Shown one piece after another: positions 51,553 through 60,250 of a stretch of DNA of 64,000 nt. The position numbers were made by a program, and so were the translations under genes. Source of the stretch: Thermodesulfovibrionales bacterium (GTDB lineage: Bacteria > Nitrospirota > Thermodesulfovibrionia > Thermodesulfovibrionales > Dissulfurispiraceae). The stretch covers positions 16,559 to 80,558 of the forward strand of contig JAGUWD010000028.1 in NCBI GenBank assembly GCA_020062545.1, in the 5' to 3' direction. The notes under the pieces are model-generated. The model saw only the letters and a list, made by a program, of their open reading frames with translations. It had not been told where the DNA came from and did no database searches. Positions within the stretch are counted from its first letter, which is position 1, and each line of letters begins with the position of its first letter.

Positions 51553-54500
51553 ATGTCAAATGTTCAGATAGCAATAACGGTTAGTGCTGAACAGGCACAG
51601 AAAGAGCTTGAAAAACTTACAGCACAGTTTGAAGGTCTTATGAAACTTGCTAAGTCTTTCAGTTTCGGCAATGGAATAAATCAGATGATGGAAGAAGCCA
51701 AGAAGATGCAAACCACAATACAGGGCATGGAGAAAGAACTCAGGCAGGTATCACAGACAACCAAAGAAATAGGCAAGACGGCAAAAGAAGGATTTGCAGG
51801 ATTAAAAACTGAACTGGAGGAAACCCAGAAAAGGGTTGTCAGTCTTAAATGGTCTTTTAAGGATATTCTCAAGGATGCCATTAGCCTTGCCAATTTTCAA
51901 CTGCGCTGGTATGCGGCCCGTAATGTGATATTTGGCATTCCTCGTGGAATCGGTCAGGGTATTGGCTTTGAATCGGAAATAGACAAAGCACAGGCGCAAC
52001 TATTGAGATATGCAGCTATGGAGGGTGAAGTATCAAACCTTCACAGGCGGACAGTTGAAGATATAACCACTTATTCAAGACAGCTTGCAGTCAATATGCC
52101 GATTGCCTTTGAAGAAGTCATCAAATCATCAGACAGGCTACTTGCAGCTGGCGCTGACATTGATACCGTTAAGGGTAGCCTTCAGTCCTTTGCAAAACTA
52201 CAGGTCGCATTTCCTGAAATCGAAATGGAAAAATTCACAAATGCCATAATCGGATTTTTGAACACGTTCAGAAAAACACCGGGACTTAAAGACCTTGAGA
52301 ATGACGCTCAAAGATTGCAGGTCATTCTTGACAAGGTCACTGTTGCCCTTGCAAAAGGTGTTATAGCACCCAAAGACATTAATGTTGTCATTCAACACTT
52401 AGGCCAGATGTCACAGGCAGCAGGATTTTCAATTGACCAGATGTTAGCACTATCGGTTATGGTTACGAATTTAGGCAGTAAAGCAGGCCCGGCAGGAAGA
52501 GCATTAAGAGGCTTGATTGATTCGCTGGCAACACCAAAAGGTATCGAAAACCTTAAGCTCATTGGTGTTCAGCTTGATAAATCTAAGACCATAGCTGAAC
52601 AGTTTAAAACAATCATAGAAGGTTTAAGAAAGGCAGTTGGAACAGGTGAAGGCGGTTTAACACTTGGAGGCATGGAATTTTTAAGAGGTATAGCACCTAC
52701 TGAAAGACGTGCTGCTTTGATTGCACTTATCAGAGAGCTTGAAACATATGAAGGTCTTGTCAGGTCAATCAGTGATTCGCAGGGCGCATTGGACAGGACA
52801 GCAACGATAATGACGGATACACTTTCAGGACAGTGGCAAATATTTAAAAACCTGACCAAAGAAATGGGAGCAGCGTTTACACAGTCAGAACTTCTTAAAG
52901 ACGGTTTAGGCTTCCTTATAGGCACCCTCAAGGTCTTAGGCTTTATGCTATCAGGCATTGTTGGTGTAACATCACTTGCCGTTGATGGATTCAAGTTTCT
53001 ATATCACACAATAAGGTTAATCACCAATCCGCTTGAACGGGTAATCATATCCGTTGGTTATCTATTGCAAGGCGATTATAAAGGTGCTTTATCGGAACTC
53101 AAAAGAATGCCACAGGTGTTTGATGAACACTTATTCAAAGCAGATGACGCTTTGAGAGGATCACTTGACAGGGCAGCAAAGGAAGTTCAGACCATTCAGG
53201 ATGTTCTATTTGGTAAGTCCAAGTTCACAGGTGGCAAAGGTGAGATTAAAGGCAGTGGTATCTTAGGTGAGGGTGTCCCTTCTGTTGAAGATGCAAAGGC
53301 AAAGCAGAAAGCCTATAAAGACATGCTGAAGGATATAAGGGAATACCAGCAGTTCCTTAAGGGTATCTATGACATAGAAAAGCAGATAACCGAACTTCAG
53401 ACATCCGATACCATGAAGACAGCACAGGCAGAGGCCACAAGGCAGGCAGCTAATCTTGAACACTCCTATAAACTGGGTGAAATCACAATCGAGGAATTCT
53501 ATAAACAAAAGGATTTATTAAGACAGCAGGACATAGCCAATGAGGCATCGGCATTGCAGGAAACAACCCAAAGATTAAAGGCCGAAATTGACAACAGGAT
53601 TGAACACATGAGGCAGGCCATGCAGAAAATGGCGCCTGAAGATGCACTTAAGGCAACAAGAGAGATATTTACGCTTTACAAAAGGCAGGAACTTTTAGAC
53701 GCTCAGGAAATTGCCAGAATCAATGAACTGATAAGAAAGGGTGAAGTTGAAGGAACTAAGGAAGCCTTACAGCTTGCATTTGAAAAATGGCAGACAGAAA
53801 AGAACTACAAAGAACAGCTCATAAGATTAACCTATGATTCAACCACTGCCGAGCTTATAGGAATACAGAGAACAGAAGAAGAAGCAAAGCGGAAATTCTC
53901 ATCCTTGTTACCATTGATTGAAAAGTTATCCAAAAAGGCAAAGGAAGTCTGGCTATTCAACACTGAACAGGACATATTGAAAAACCAGAAATCAATATAT
54001 GACATAACAGGTGACAGAAAATTATCGCTTTCAACACAGGTTGATATTTATGGAAAAGAACTTGACCGTTTAAGTAGCCAAATCAAACAACGTGAGAACG
54101 ACTTGATGATTGCAAGGATTACGGGTAAGGATGCAGAGCTTGTTCAGAAAGATTTGGACAGAATCAGAATGCAGTATGAATACACAACAACACAAATGCA
54201 GGAGATTCAGAATAAACTTACAGGCTCACCAATGGAAGGATTTATTAAAGGACTTGAAAACTATTCAAGGCAGGCTAAAACAACTTATGAACAGATGGAA
54301 GAAGCAGGTTTAAGGGTTGCGCAGGCAATGGAAAATGCCTTCATGAATTTCTTTGACTACACATCAAAGGGATTTATGAAGTTCGGGGAGCTTGCAACTA
54401 ACATATTGAACGAGATTTACAAGGAGACATTGAGGGTGTTGACGATAAGACCATTGACAAGTGCATTCACAAAGGCACTTGGTGGATTATTGAATCCTGC

Positions 54501-54870
54501 ATCAGCAATGTCGAGTTATACACCAGCATCTCTTGGCAGTATAGGCGGTGAAAATTATTATTTGGGCATGTCTGCTTTTCCGGGCAGGGCATCGGGCGGT
54601 GATGTTTACGGATACACGCCGTATTGGGTCGGTGAAAGAGGCCCAGAGATATTCATTCCCAAGACTTCAGGCACAATAATCCCGAATCATGCCATTAATC
54701 AGGGCGGTGATACCATCGTAAACATTCAGATGGAAAATAAGACTGGACTGCCTTTACAACTTAAACAACTCGGAACGAGGATGGACGAAAAGAGCAAGAC
54801 GAGGACAATAATAATGGATTTGTTGTGGACTGATCCTGAATTTAGGTATGCCATATCAGGAGCGAGATAA
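51553..54870 (+). CDS. Phage tail tape measure protein
   Basis: An 1105-residue protein. N-terminal coiled coil (QAQKELEKLTAQFEGLMKLAK...MEKELRQVSQTTKEIG), then the TP901-type tape-measure core (ESEIDKAQAQLLRYAAMEGE, AFEEVIKSSDRLLAAGADID, AAGFSIDQMLALSVMVTNLGSKAGPAGRALRGLIDSL), hydrophobic helices (LGFLIGTLKVLGFMLSGIVGVTSLAV), a long helical region and a C-terminal ASGGDVYGYTPYWVGERGPEIFIPK, typical of siphovirus tape measures. Its length sets tail length. Strangely, it is the first gene of its cluster rather than following the major tail protein and chaperones. Confidence 0.93.
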   Translation: MSNVQIAITVSAEQAQKELEKLTAQFEGLMKLAKSFSFGNGINQMMEEAKKMQTTIQGMEKELRQVSQTTKEIGKTAKEGFAGLKTELEETQKRVVSLKWSFKDILKDAISLANFQLRWYAARNVIFGIPRGIGQGIGFESEIDKAQAQLLRYAAMEGEVSNLHRRTVEDITTYSRQLAVNMPIAFEEVIKSSDRLLAAGADIDTVKGSLQSFAKLQVAFPEIEMEKFTNAIIGFLNTFRKTPGLKDLENDAQRLQVILDKVTVALAKGVIAPKDINVVIQHLGQMSQAAGFSIDQMLALSVMVTNLGSKAGPAGRALRGLIDSLATPKGIENLKLIGVQLDKSKTIAEQFKTIIEGLRKAVGTGEGGLTLGGMEFLRGIAPTERRAALIALIRELETYEGLVRSISDSQGALDRTATIMTDTLSGQWQIFKNLTKEMGAAFTQSELLKDGLGFLIGTLKVLGFMLSGIVGVTSLAVDGFKFLYHTIRLITNPLERVIISVGYLLQGDYKGALSELKRMPQVFDEHLFKADDALRGSLDRAAKEVQTIQDVLFGKSKFTGGKGEIKGSGILGEGVPSVEDAKAKQKAYKDMLKDIREYQQFLKGIYDIEKQITELQTSDTMKTAQAEATRQAANLEHSYKLGEITIEEFYKQKDLLRQQDIANEASALQETTQRLKAEIDNRIEHMRQAMQKMAPEDALKATREIFTLYKRQELLDAQEIARINELIRKGEVEGTKEALQLAFEKWQTEKNYKEQLIRLTYDSTTAELIGIQRTEEEAKRKFSSLLPLIEKLSKKAKEVWLFNTEQDILKNQKSIYDITGDRKLSLSTQVDIYGKELDRLSSQIKQRENDLMIARITGKDAELVQKDLDRIRMQYEYTTTQMQEIQNKLTGSPMEGFIKGLENYSRQAKTTYEQMEEAGLRVAQAMENAFMNFFDYTSKGFMKFGELATNILNEIYKETLRVLTIRPLTSAFTKALGGLLNPASAMSSYTPASLGSIGGENYYLGMSAFPGRASGGDVYGYTPYWVGERGPEIFIPKTSGTIIPNHAINQGGDTIVNIQMENKTGLPLQLKQLGTRMDEKSKTRTIIMDLLWTDPEFRYAISGAR

Positions 54871-55506
54871 ATGAAAATCAATATCAAGCATAACATTGAA
54901 AAGGCAGCAATAGACGTTCTTAAAGGCATATCAGGCGCCATTGAGGAAACAAAGAAAGAAATGCACCAAAGGGCAGCAGAGGCAATCAAGGCGGACATTA
55001 AAGAACATTATGACGAGGCATTCCAGCAGGTAGTCAATCCTGATTCCTCATGGCAGAAGTTAAAACAGGAACTTGGATTGCAGGCTAAACCCGGGCATTT
55101 CACAAGCTCAACTTTGAACTCGATAGTTGCAGAAGCTACAGAGGAGATGGGAAAGGTCATGTTAAAAGGTAAATGGCCTGACAAAGCAAAGAAGGCAATA
55201 ATTGATAGGTTTGAATTCACACCTGAAGGAATTAGAATAAAACCATATCGTGATGATTCAAAAGGAATCAGAACAAAAGGTTTTTTGATACCGGCGGAAG
55301 ATTTTGAAGATAAAAGATACGGCACATGGACAGGTGAGGATATTCAATTTATGAAGGTAAGACCAGAAGCTGAAAGAAATGCTGCTGAAGAAGTTAAAAA
55401 GGTATTGGATGCTGAGATTAACAGAGTATTGGGCAAGCTTTCAGGCAGAAAGGTTGACCCAGTGAGGCAACATATAAATGAACTGTTCAAAAGGATAAAG
55501 GGATAA
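54871..55506 (+). CDS. Unknown phage protein, possibly tail-associated
   Basis: A 211-residue protein starting right after the tape-measure stop (TAAATG). Mostly helical and charged (AIDVLKGISGAIEETKKEMHQRAAEAIKADIKEHYDEAFQ), with a beta-rich middle (FEFTPEGIRIKPYRDDSKGIRTKGFLIPAEDFEDKRYGTWTG) and a basic tail. No family recognised. Position after the tape measure suggests a tail or tail-tip role. Confidence 0.6.
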   Translation: MKINIKHNIEKAAIDVLKGISGAIEETKKEMHQRAAEAIKADIKEHYDEAFQQVVNPDSSWQKLKQELGLQAKPGHFTSSTLNSIVAEATEEMGKVMLKGKWPDKAKKAIIDRFEFTPEGIRIKPYRDDSKGIRTKGFLIPAEDFEDKRYGTWTGEDIQFMKVRPEAERNAAEEVKKVLDAEINRVLGKLSGRKVDPVRQHINELFKRIKG

Positions 55507-55514
55507 TAGGAAGT

Positions 55515-55838
55515 ATGAATGCAAGTGAATATTATACAACTTGCCGTAAAATGCCTTTAAAACGCATTGTAAGGCAAAATAAGGCTATTCATAAGGAAGG
55601 TGGCTATGTAGGTATTAATTGCCGACTTAGCAATACAAAGCCTTTATCTTCCAACCAGCATGAAAATTTTGGTGGTTTTGGATGGTATCAGCTTATAAAG
55701 AATCATTGTTGCAACTTCGATGCGAAACAAAGGGAAGGCTACTGCATAACACTGTCGGAACCGTATCAAACATTTAATGTCAAATGTAGCGATTGTTCCT
55801 ATTTAGGGCAACTGTTGGCTATCAAATATATGAGTTAA
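55515..55838 (+). CDS. Unknown cysteine-rich small protein
   Basis: A 107-residue ORF in the plus-strand run with nine cysteines, including a CC pair and a CSDC. Resembles nothing I recognise. Start could also be a methionine twelve codons on (MPLKRIVRQ). Coding status is moderate, supported by its place between two ribosome binding sites. Confidence 0.4.
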   Translation: MNASEYYTTCRKMPLKRIVRQNKAIHKEGGYVGINCRLSNTKPLSSNQHENFGGFGWYQLIKNHCCNFDAKQREGYCITLSEPYQTFNVKCSDCSYLGQLLAIKYMS

Positions 55839-55852
55839 AGGAGGCAGATAAA

Positions 55853-56308
55853 ATGGCAGTATTAATCAAACTTCCACAGAAAGGTGTATATGAATACATT
55901 TTAAAAGTTGAACAGGACGGATATTTTGAAAATAGATTATCCAACCTGACAGATGAAAAGGAAATAGAAGCTGTAAGGAAGCTACAGAAAGAAACAGAAG
56001 AAAAGATAACCAGGTATGGCAAGACAATCTGGCTTCTTGAATATGTCCCATATGACAAAGTTCTGCTGGCAACAACACATTTAAAGAACATTGTCATTTT
56101 TAACGGTAGCCTCGATAAAGAATCAATAACATCAAACCTGCTGGCATTTCAGGAACTAAAGAAAATAACAGCATATAAGCTCGGTATAAGAGGTTGGAAA
56201 AATCTAAGGGATATTAACGGCAACGAAATATCGTTCAATATGGAAATGGTTGATATGATCCCGAAGGAGATACAAATTGAACTGGGCGGAAGTTCCCTTA
56301 ATGACTAA
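55853..56308 (+). CDS. Unknown phage protein
   Basis: A 151-residue protein with good leader AAAGGAGGCAGATAAA. Mixed helix/strand (MAVLIKLPQKGVYEYILKVEQDGYFENRLSNLTDEKEIEAVRKL, LLATTHLKNIVIFNGS, ELKKITAYKLGIRGWKNLRDINGNEI). No family recognised. The ATG at 55853 is chosen for its ribosome binding site. Confidence 0.6.
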   Translation: MAVLIKLPQKGVYEYILKVEQDGYFENRLSNLTDEKEIEAVRKLQKETEEKITRYGKTIWLLEYVPYDKVLLATTHLKNIVIFNGSLDKESITSNLLAFQELKKITAYKLGIRGWKNLRDINGNEISFNMEMVDMIPKEIQIELGGSSLND

Positions 56309-56322
56309 CAGGAGGTCAAACA

Positions 56323-56625
56323 ATGGAAGATAAAAACCTGCAAGAGATACAAAATGAAATGCAATGCTTAACACCTGAAGAAGTAGCAAGGCTTTTTGAC
56401 ATTCACAAAGAAAGGGTTTATCTGTTTTGCAGGAAAGGTATTCTTCCTGCATTCAAACTGAACAATGGAATATGGAGAATACCACTTTATAAGCTGAAGG
56501 AATTCATTGAAGACCGTATCAATTCAAGCAAGAAGGTGAACAAAGAGACAGAAGACAAAACAGCAGACATCAAAGGTCTTAGGTGGAATCAGCGGACAGG
56601 AAGATATGAGGTTATCAGGCAGTAA
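56323..56625 (+). CDS. Excisionase-like helix-turn-helix protein
   Basis: A 100-residue protein with an N-terminal MerR/excisionase-type HTH (LTPEEVARLFDIHKERVYLFCRKGILPAFKLNNGIWRIPLYKLKEFIEDRI) and a basic tail. Such proteins act as excisionases or small regulators in mobile elements. GGAGG precedes the ATG. No integrase is seen in the window. Confidence 0.75.
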   Translation: MEDKNLQEIQNEMQCLTPEEVARLFDIHKERVYLFCRKGILPAFKLNNGIWRIPLYKLKEFIEDRINSSKKVNKETEDKTADIKGLRWNQRTGRYEVIRQ

Positions 56626-57203
56626 GGCAAGATATATTTAATGCCATAATGGACTTTACATAAAATGTAAGGATAAAAGCTATGGATAGGATAGGAAGAA
56701 GATATAGGTTGAAGGTAAGGTTAAAACACATGGTGAAAAGGTTAAGTAAATCAATGGGTTGCATTGTGTTAAAATCCTGCTTTCTTTTCCGGGAATGGAA
56801 CAAGCAGAGGGGGGATTCAAAGACTAAACATACTGCATATTATCGGACATTCCTTTAAAGGAATCTATATAAATCAATTAGTTATGAATGAGAACTTTAT
56901 ATTATGTAAAGCGATTTCCACAAGGTTTTATAAATCTTTAAATAGGTGTCAGGAAATAGACATGATAGATAAAAGGCATAACTTATTGATATTAAAAGGT
57001 AATCTGGTATACCCCCTTGCCTTCAATCTTGAAGGGAGGCGGTGAGGCGATGGTTAAAGCATGCCTTTTCCACCAGCACATAAAGGTATATGTGACAGTT
57101 CAGGCTAAAAAAGCCTTACAAAACAGGCAGTTACAATGCCATAAAGATTTGAGAAATCAAATTATTTGTTTGTAAAAACTCTAAAAATCAGGAGGTTTTA
57201 ACT
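56626..57203. other. 578-base gap with possible small ORFs and hairpins
   Basis: Holds a 58-codon basic ORF (56682-56858), a perfect 16-bp palindrome ATTCCTTTAAAGGAAT (56849-56864), and a 7-bp hairpin CCTTCAA/TTGAAGG (57020-57035) overlapping the ribosome binding site of a 41-codon ORF (57050-57175). AT-rich; a promoter for the downstream genes could lie here but no consensus stands out. Confidence 0.4.
57050..57175 (+). CDS. Possible 41-residue protein with hairpin-covered ribosome binding site
   Basis: MVKACLFHQHIKVYVTVQAK..., with GGGAGGCGGTGAG just upstream. The hairpin at 57020-57035 abuts and partly covers this leader, so translation may be regulated. No family recognised; it may not be real. 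Confidence 0.3.
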   Translation: MVKACLFHQHIKVYVTVQAKKALQNRQLQCHKDLRNQIICL

Positions 57204-57674
57204 ATGGAAAACAAAGAGACAGTAAAAGGTGAAATCAACATTGATTGCGGTTGTCAGATTCATGTTAATCCAGAGGATATTAAGATGGTAGCAGACAATT
57301 ACAAAGCTGTTCTTCCTGCTGTTACAGGTGAACTTGCAGATATGCTACAAACAGCAATAGCGTTGTTCAGTCCGCAGGTTGAGTTTCTGAAATCGCAGTT
57401 TGAATCACTCAACAACGGGTTAGCAGATTACTCAGTGGCTTTTAGTATATGGCAGATGTGTTGGGATATTCTGCATTCAACACTCAATGAAAAAGGTCTT
57501 AAGCAGTATGACGGCATAACTGTTGAATCGCTTATAGCAGACAAGGATAAGTTCAATGGAAGTATCCGCCCTGCCATTGAGGCATCTGTTAATGAGCTAC
57601 AGTCAATTATAGACAATGCTACAGAGTTACAGAACAACTTAAAAACTGTCATAGGAGGTAATATCAATGGATAG
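57204..57674 (+). CDS. Unknown phage-cassette protein
   Basis: A 156-residue acidic, helical protein (INIDCGCQIHVNPEDIKMVADNYKAVLPAVTGELADMLQTAIALF...). A CGC pair near residue 16. AGGAGG precedes the ATG. Its end overlaps the S49 peptidase gene by eight bases, so it is translationally linked to it; a head or scaffold role is possible but unproven. Confidence 0.6.
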   Translation: MENKETVKGEINIDCGCQIHVNPEDIKMVADNYKAVLPAVTGELADMLQTAIALFSPQVEFLKSQFESLNNGLADYSVAFSIWQMCWDILHSTLNEKGLKQYDGITVESLIADKDKFNGSIRPAIEASVNELQSIIDNATELQNNLKTVIGGNING

Positions 57675-58671
57675 GCTAAATATGTTCATAGGCAACACTC
57701 AATGGGCATTGCTTCCAGATGTTCTGGATATGCTGGCTGCAAATGATATTGAAGCATTAAAAGCACAATTCGGAACTTCAAAAGGTCAGCAGACAATCAA
57801 TAAGAGGGTTGCCATTATACCGGTGAGAGGTATTCTCACTAAGGAAGGCAGTATATTGTCTGAAGTGTTTGGATGGTCTGATACTAACAGCATTCAGAAG
57901 CAGATAACTTCCGCTCTTAATGATTCAGGAATAGACGCTATAGTTTTGGATGTTAATTCACCCGGAGGTATGGTATCGGGATCAAAGGAACTTGCAGACT
58001 TCATTTTTAAGGCAAGTAGCAAAAAACCTGTTGTTGCTTATGGCAGTGGTCTAATGACATCCGCTGCTTACTGGATAGCATCAGGAGCAACAAAGATAAC
58101 AGCGTTTGACACTTCAACAATAGGCAGTATTGGTGTCTATACTGTCCATTATGACCTAACAGGCCGTGATAAGCAGATGGGTGTCAAAAGAACGCTCATA
58201 TCAGCAGGCAAGAACAAGACACATGGTCACGATGCGGAACCATTGACGGATGCATCAAGAAAGACTTTACAGAAACTTGTTGACGATATATACGACATAT
58301 TTGTTTCAGATGTAGCAGGATATAGGAATCTGACAAAGGAAAGTGTCATCAACACTAATGCAAATGTCTATCTTGCAAGGCAGGCAAAATCTATCGGTCT
58401 TATAGATAGAATCTTGTCATTGGATGAAACGATTGAATATGCAGCAGGGTTGTCAATGGATGAAGGATACAAGGCAAAGAAGCTGCTCAATGAAACAAGG
58501 GCGCTGCTGGACGGGATAAAACAATACAAGGCATCGAGTCAAGAGGACATTGAATATGGCAAAGAATTGGCAAGACAGATAACCGGTGAGATACGGTCTG
58601 ATAAGTTCCTAAAGGCAAAGGCAGACACAGATGAAATATTAAAAAATATTGGAGGTTTAAAACATGGGTAA
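57667..58671 (+). CDS. S49-family (SppA-like) serine peptidase, phage head-protease type
   Basis: A 334-residue ClpP/crotonase-fold peptidase. IPVRGILTKEG, VLDVNSPGG (99-101 GG), and the nucleophile Ser132 in YGSGLMTSAAYWIASGA; a general-base lysine lies in GVKRTLISAGKNKTHG (182/184). Short single-domain S49 enzymes without a TM helix are typical of phage capsid-maturation proteases (lambda C-like). No capsid substrate gene is visible nearby. It overlaps the flanking genes on both sides. Confidence 0.9.
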   Translation: MDRLNMFIGNTQWALLPDVLDMLAANDIEALKAQFGTSKGQQTINKRVAIIPVRGILTKEGSILSEVFGWSDTNSIQKQITSALNDSGIDAIVLDVNSPGGMVSGSKELADFIFKASSKKPVVAYGSGLMTSAAYWIASGATKITAFDTSTIGSIGVYTVHYDLTGRDKQMGVKRTLISAGKNKTHGHDAEPLTDASRKTLQKLVDDIYDIFVSDVAGYRNLTKESVINTNANVYLARQAKSIGLIDRILSLDETIEYAAGLSMDEGYKAKKLLNETRALLDGIKQYKASSQEDIEYGKELARQITGEIRSDKFLKAKADTDEILKNIGGLKHG

Positions 58672-59740
58672 AACAGTTGTAGAAGAAATCACAGCAACAG
58701 AGATGCTAACAAGAATTCAGAATGCCATCAAAGAGGCTGAGGATCGTATCAATGCATCTAATGAAAGGTTAGAGGCATTGAATCAGCGCTCAGAAGAACT
58801 TTATCTCGATAATGCGGTCATTGGTGGCAAGGATGCAGAGATTCAGCAGGTCAATGATGAAATAGTATCTTTAAAAGATGAAATCACAAGGCAGAACAGG
58901 TTGATTGACGCATTAAGAGCTAAACTGTCTGAAATCGAAAAACAGGCAAGAATTGAGAATGCTGTTAATGTAGATATTGCAGAGTATAACCAGATTAAAG
59001 AGAACTTGCAGGAATTCTTAAACGAAATTCCAGACCTTGATACTATCAAAACAGAGATTAAGAAACTTGAGGCATACGAAATAGCCTTAAGTTCACTTAA
59101 GAATGAATTTCTAAAAAGATGCAAAAACATTGCTGACTTCATGCAGACAGAAAAGCTTGATAATCTCAATGATGTTAATTTGCAGAGCTTGAGAAATGAC
59201 AGGGCATTGCTTGACTGCAAAGGTATTCTTACACTTTCAGACAGCATCATTGACTTGATAGAGATGTTAAACAGTGTCCAATATCGCTTATTCGCAACGG
59301 CAACTTATAATCCGCTTGAATTGAGGATACCTGAACCTGTTGATCCTGATACGGTGCCTGATGTTAATGGAAGGTTTAAGAGAGTAAGGGAAGGTAAAAC
59401 ATGGTTGTTATACGAAAAAACAGTCAATTCATTTGGACATGAAGACTGGAGCAGGATTTATACAGGTTGGCATAAGCCTGATTTTCCAGAAAGGAGAGAC
59501 AATAACGGCAACTGGATAATCACATATGAGATTGACGAAAATTACAAACCAGAGGCCGTGAAGATTTGGGAAGATGAAGAGAAATGCGGATGTATGAAAC
59601 ACAGAAGACGGTATCACACTCAGCATAATATGTGGTATTTGGAAGAATACACGAAAGATTCATTTGGAAAAACGGATTGGAAACTCATAGACAGAGGTTA
59701 CGGCAAGAACGATAAACCTGAATTTCCTTGTGGAAAATGA
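58664..59740 (+). CDS. Unknown two-part coiled-coil protein of the cassette
   Basis: A 358-residue protein. The first ~150 residues are a long coiled coil (LTRIQNAIKEAEDRINASNERLEALNQRSEELYLD..., QQVNDEIVSLKDEITRQNRLIDALRAKLSEIEKQ). The last ~130 contain two similar tryptophan-rich blocks (KTWLLYEKTVNSFGHEDWSRIYTGWH and NMWYLEEYTKDSFGKTDWKLIDRGYG) and a CGC. These look like an internal duplication. No family recognised; a structural or receptor role is possible. Confidence 0.6.
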   Translation: MGKTVVEEITATEMLTRIQNAIKEAEDRINASNERLEALNQRSEELYLDNAVIGGKDAEIQQVNDEIVSLKDEITRQNRLIDALRAKLSEIEKQARIENAVNVDIAEYNQIKENLQEFLNEIPDLDTIKTEIKKLEAYEIALSSLKNEFLKRCKNIADFMQTEKLDNLNDVNLQSLRNDRALLDCKGILTLSDSIIDLIEMLNSVQYRLFATATYNPLELRIPEPVDPDTVPDVNGRFKRVREGKTWLLYEKTVNSFGHEDWSRIYTGWHKPDFPERRDNNGNWIITYEIDENYKPEAVKIWEDEEKCGCMKHRRRYHTQHNMWYLEEYTKDSFGKTDWKLIDRGYGKNDKPEFPCGK

Positions 59741-60027
59741 CAAATGTCGAGTTCTTTAAAGGTGTTGAATGCTTTAAGTGTGAAGGTAAAGAATTCACAA
59801 GATTGTGGAAATATGACCGTTATTCATGGATGTGTGAATGCGTGGAATGTGGATTCAGATTCAGACGGTCATACAGGGAGGTTGAACAGGGCATTACAGA
59901 TGAAAGGACATATAAAGTATATAGTCCGATAAGAAAAAGGCATTGTAGTGCTTCTGGTGTAAGCAGAAATAGATTTTTTAAGAGTGTTTCTAAGCGGAAG
60001 GACAGGCAGATGGGTAACCACTGCTAA
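59737..60027 (+). CDS. Small zinc-ribbon-like protein
   Basis: A 96-residue basic protein with CFKC and CECVEC pairs, giving a four-cysteine ribbon pattern, and a basic C-terminus. The ATG overlaps the stop of the upstream gene. It ends the plus-strand cassette before a terminator. Confidence 0.5.
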   Translation: MTNVEFFKGVECFKCEGKEFTRLWKYDRYSWMCECVECGFRFRRSYREVEQGITDERTYKVYSPIRKRHCSASGVSRNRFFKSVSKRKDRQMGNHC

Positions 60028-60043
60028 AATCCTCGGCCTTCCG

Positions 60044-60063
60044 ATGCAGGCTTATGCCTGCAT
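60044..60063. repeat. Perfect short palindrome
   Basis: ATGCAGGC-TTAT-GCCTGCAT, an 8-bp stem in the leader of the terminator region. Confidence 0.6.
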
Positions 60064-60090
60064 TCCATTATCGGGGGTTCTCCAGCATTA

Positions 60091-60126
60091 GGGGCCGTGG
60101 TTGCCTCGCCACGGCCTCTTTTTTTA
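60091..60126 (+). terminator. Rho-independent terminator of the phage-derived cassette
   Basis: GGGGCCGTGG / CCACGGCCTC stem with an eight-base loop (60091-60118) followed by a T-rich run to ~60125. Confidence 0.82.
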
Positions 60127-60129
60127 ATC

Positions 60130-60193
60130 TTAATTCAGCGTTACGAGTTGATTGTCGAAAATTTCGACAATCAAACTCTCATAGAAGACCTGC
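60130..60193 (-). repeat. Right 64-bp inverted repeat of the cassette
   Basis: Reverse-complement match to 51010-51073 (59/64). It lies directly downstream of the terminator and contains the palindrome TTGATTGTCGAAA-A-complement (60148-60174), whose 33-bp neighbourhood 60142-60174 is also identical, in direct orientation, to 50977-51009. Confidence 0.85.
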
Positions 60194-60204
60194 CCCTTGT
60201 GATA

Positions 60205-60233
60205 TTTAATTATCAATAATATTGACAATTAAA
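60205..60233. promoter_or_regulatory. Fifth, diverged palindrome
   Basis: TTTAATTATCAATA-A-TATTGACAATTAAA; one mismatch between the arms. Shares the TTGA/AATT half-site layout with the other four but has lost the GTCG core. Confidence 0.55.
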
Positions 60234-60250
60234 CGTGGGACTGTAGCAGA

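Noticed and set aside
50944..60233. Hairpin telomere (protelomerase) sites as in linear phage-plasmids
   Set aside because: The palindromes are 21-29 bp and occur five times; no protelomerase-like gene is seen. Kept only as a remote possibility.
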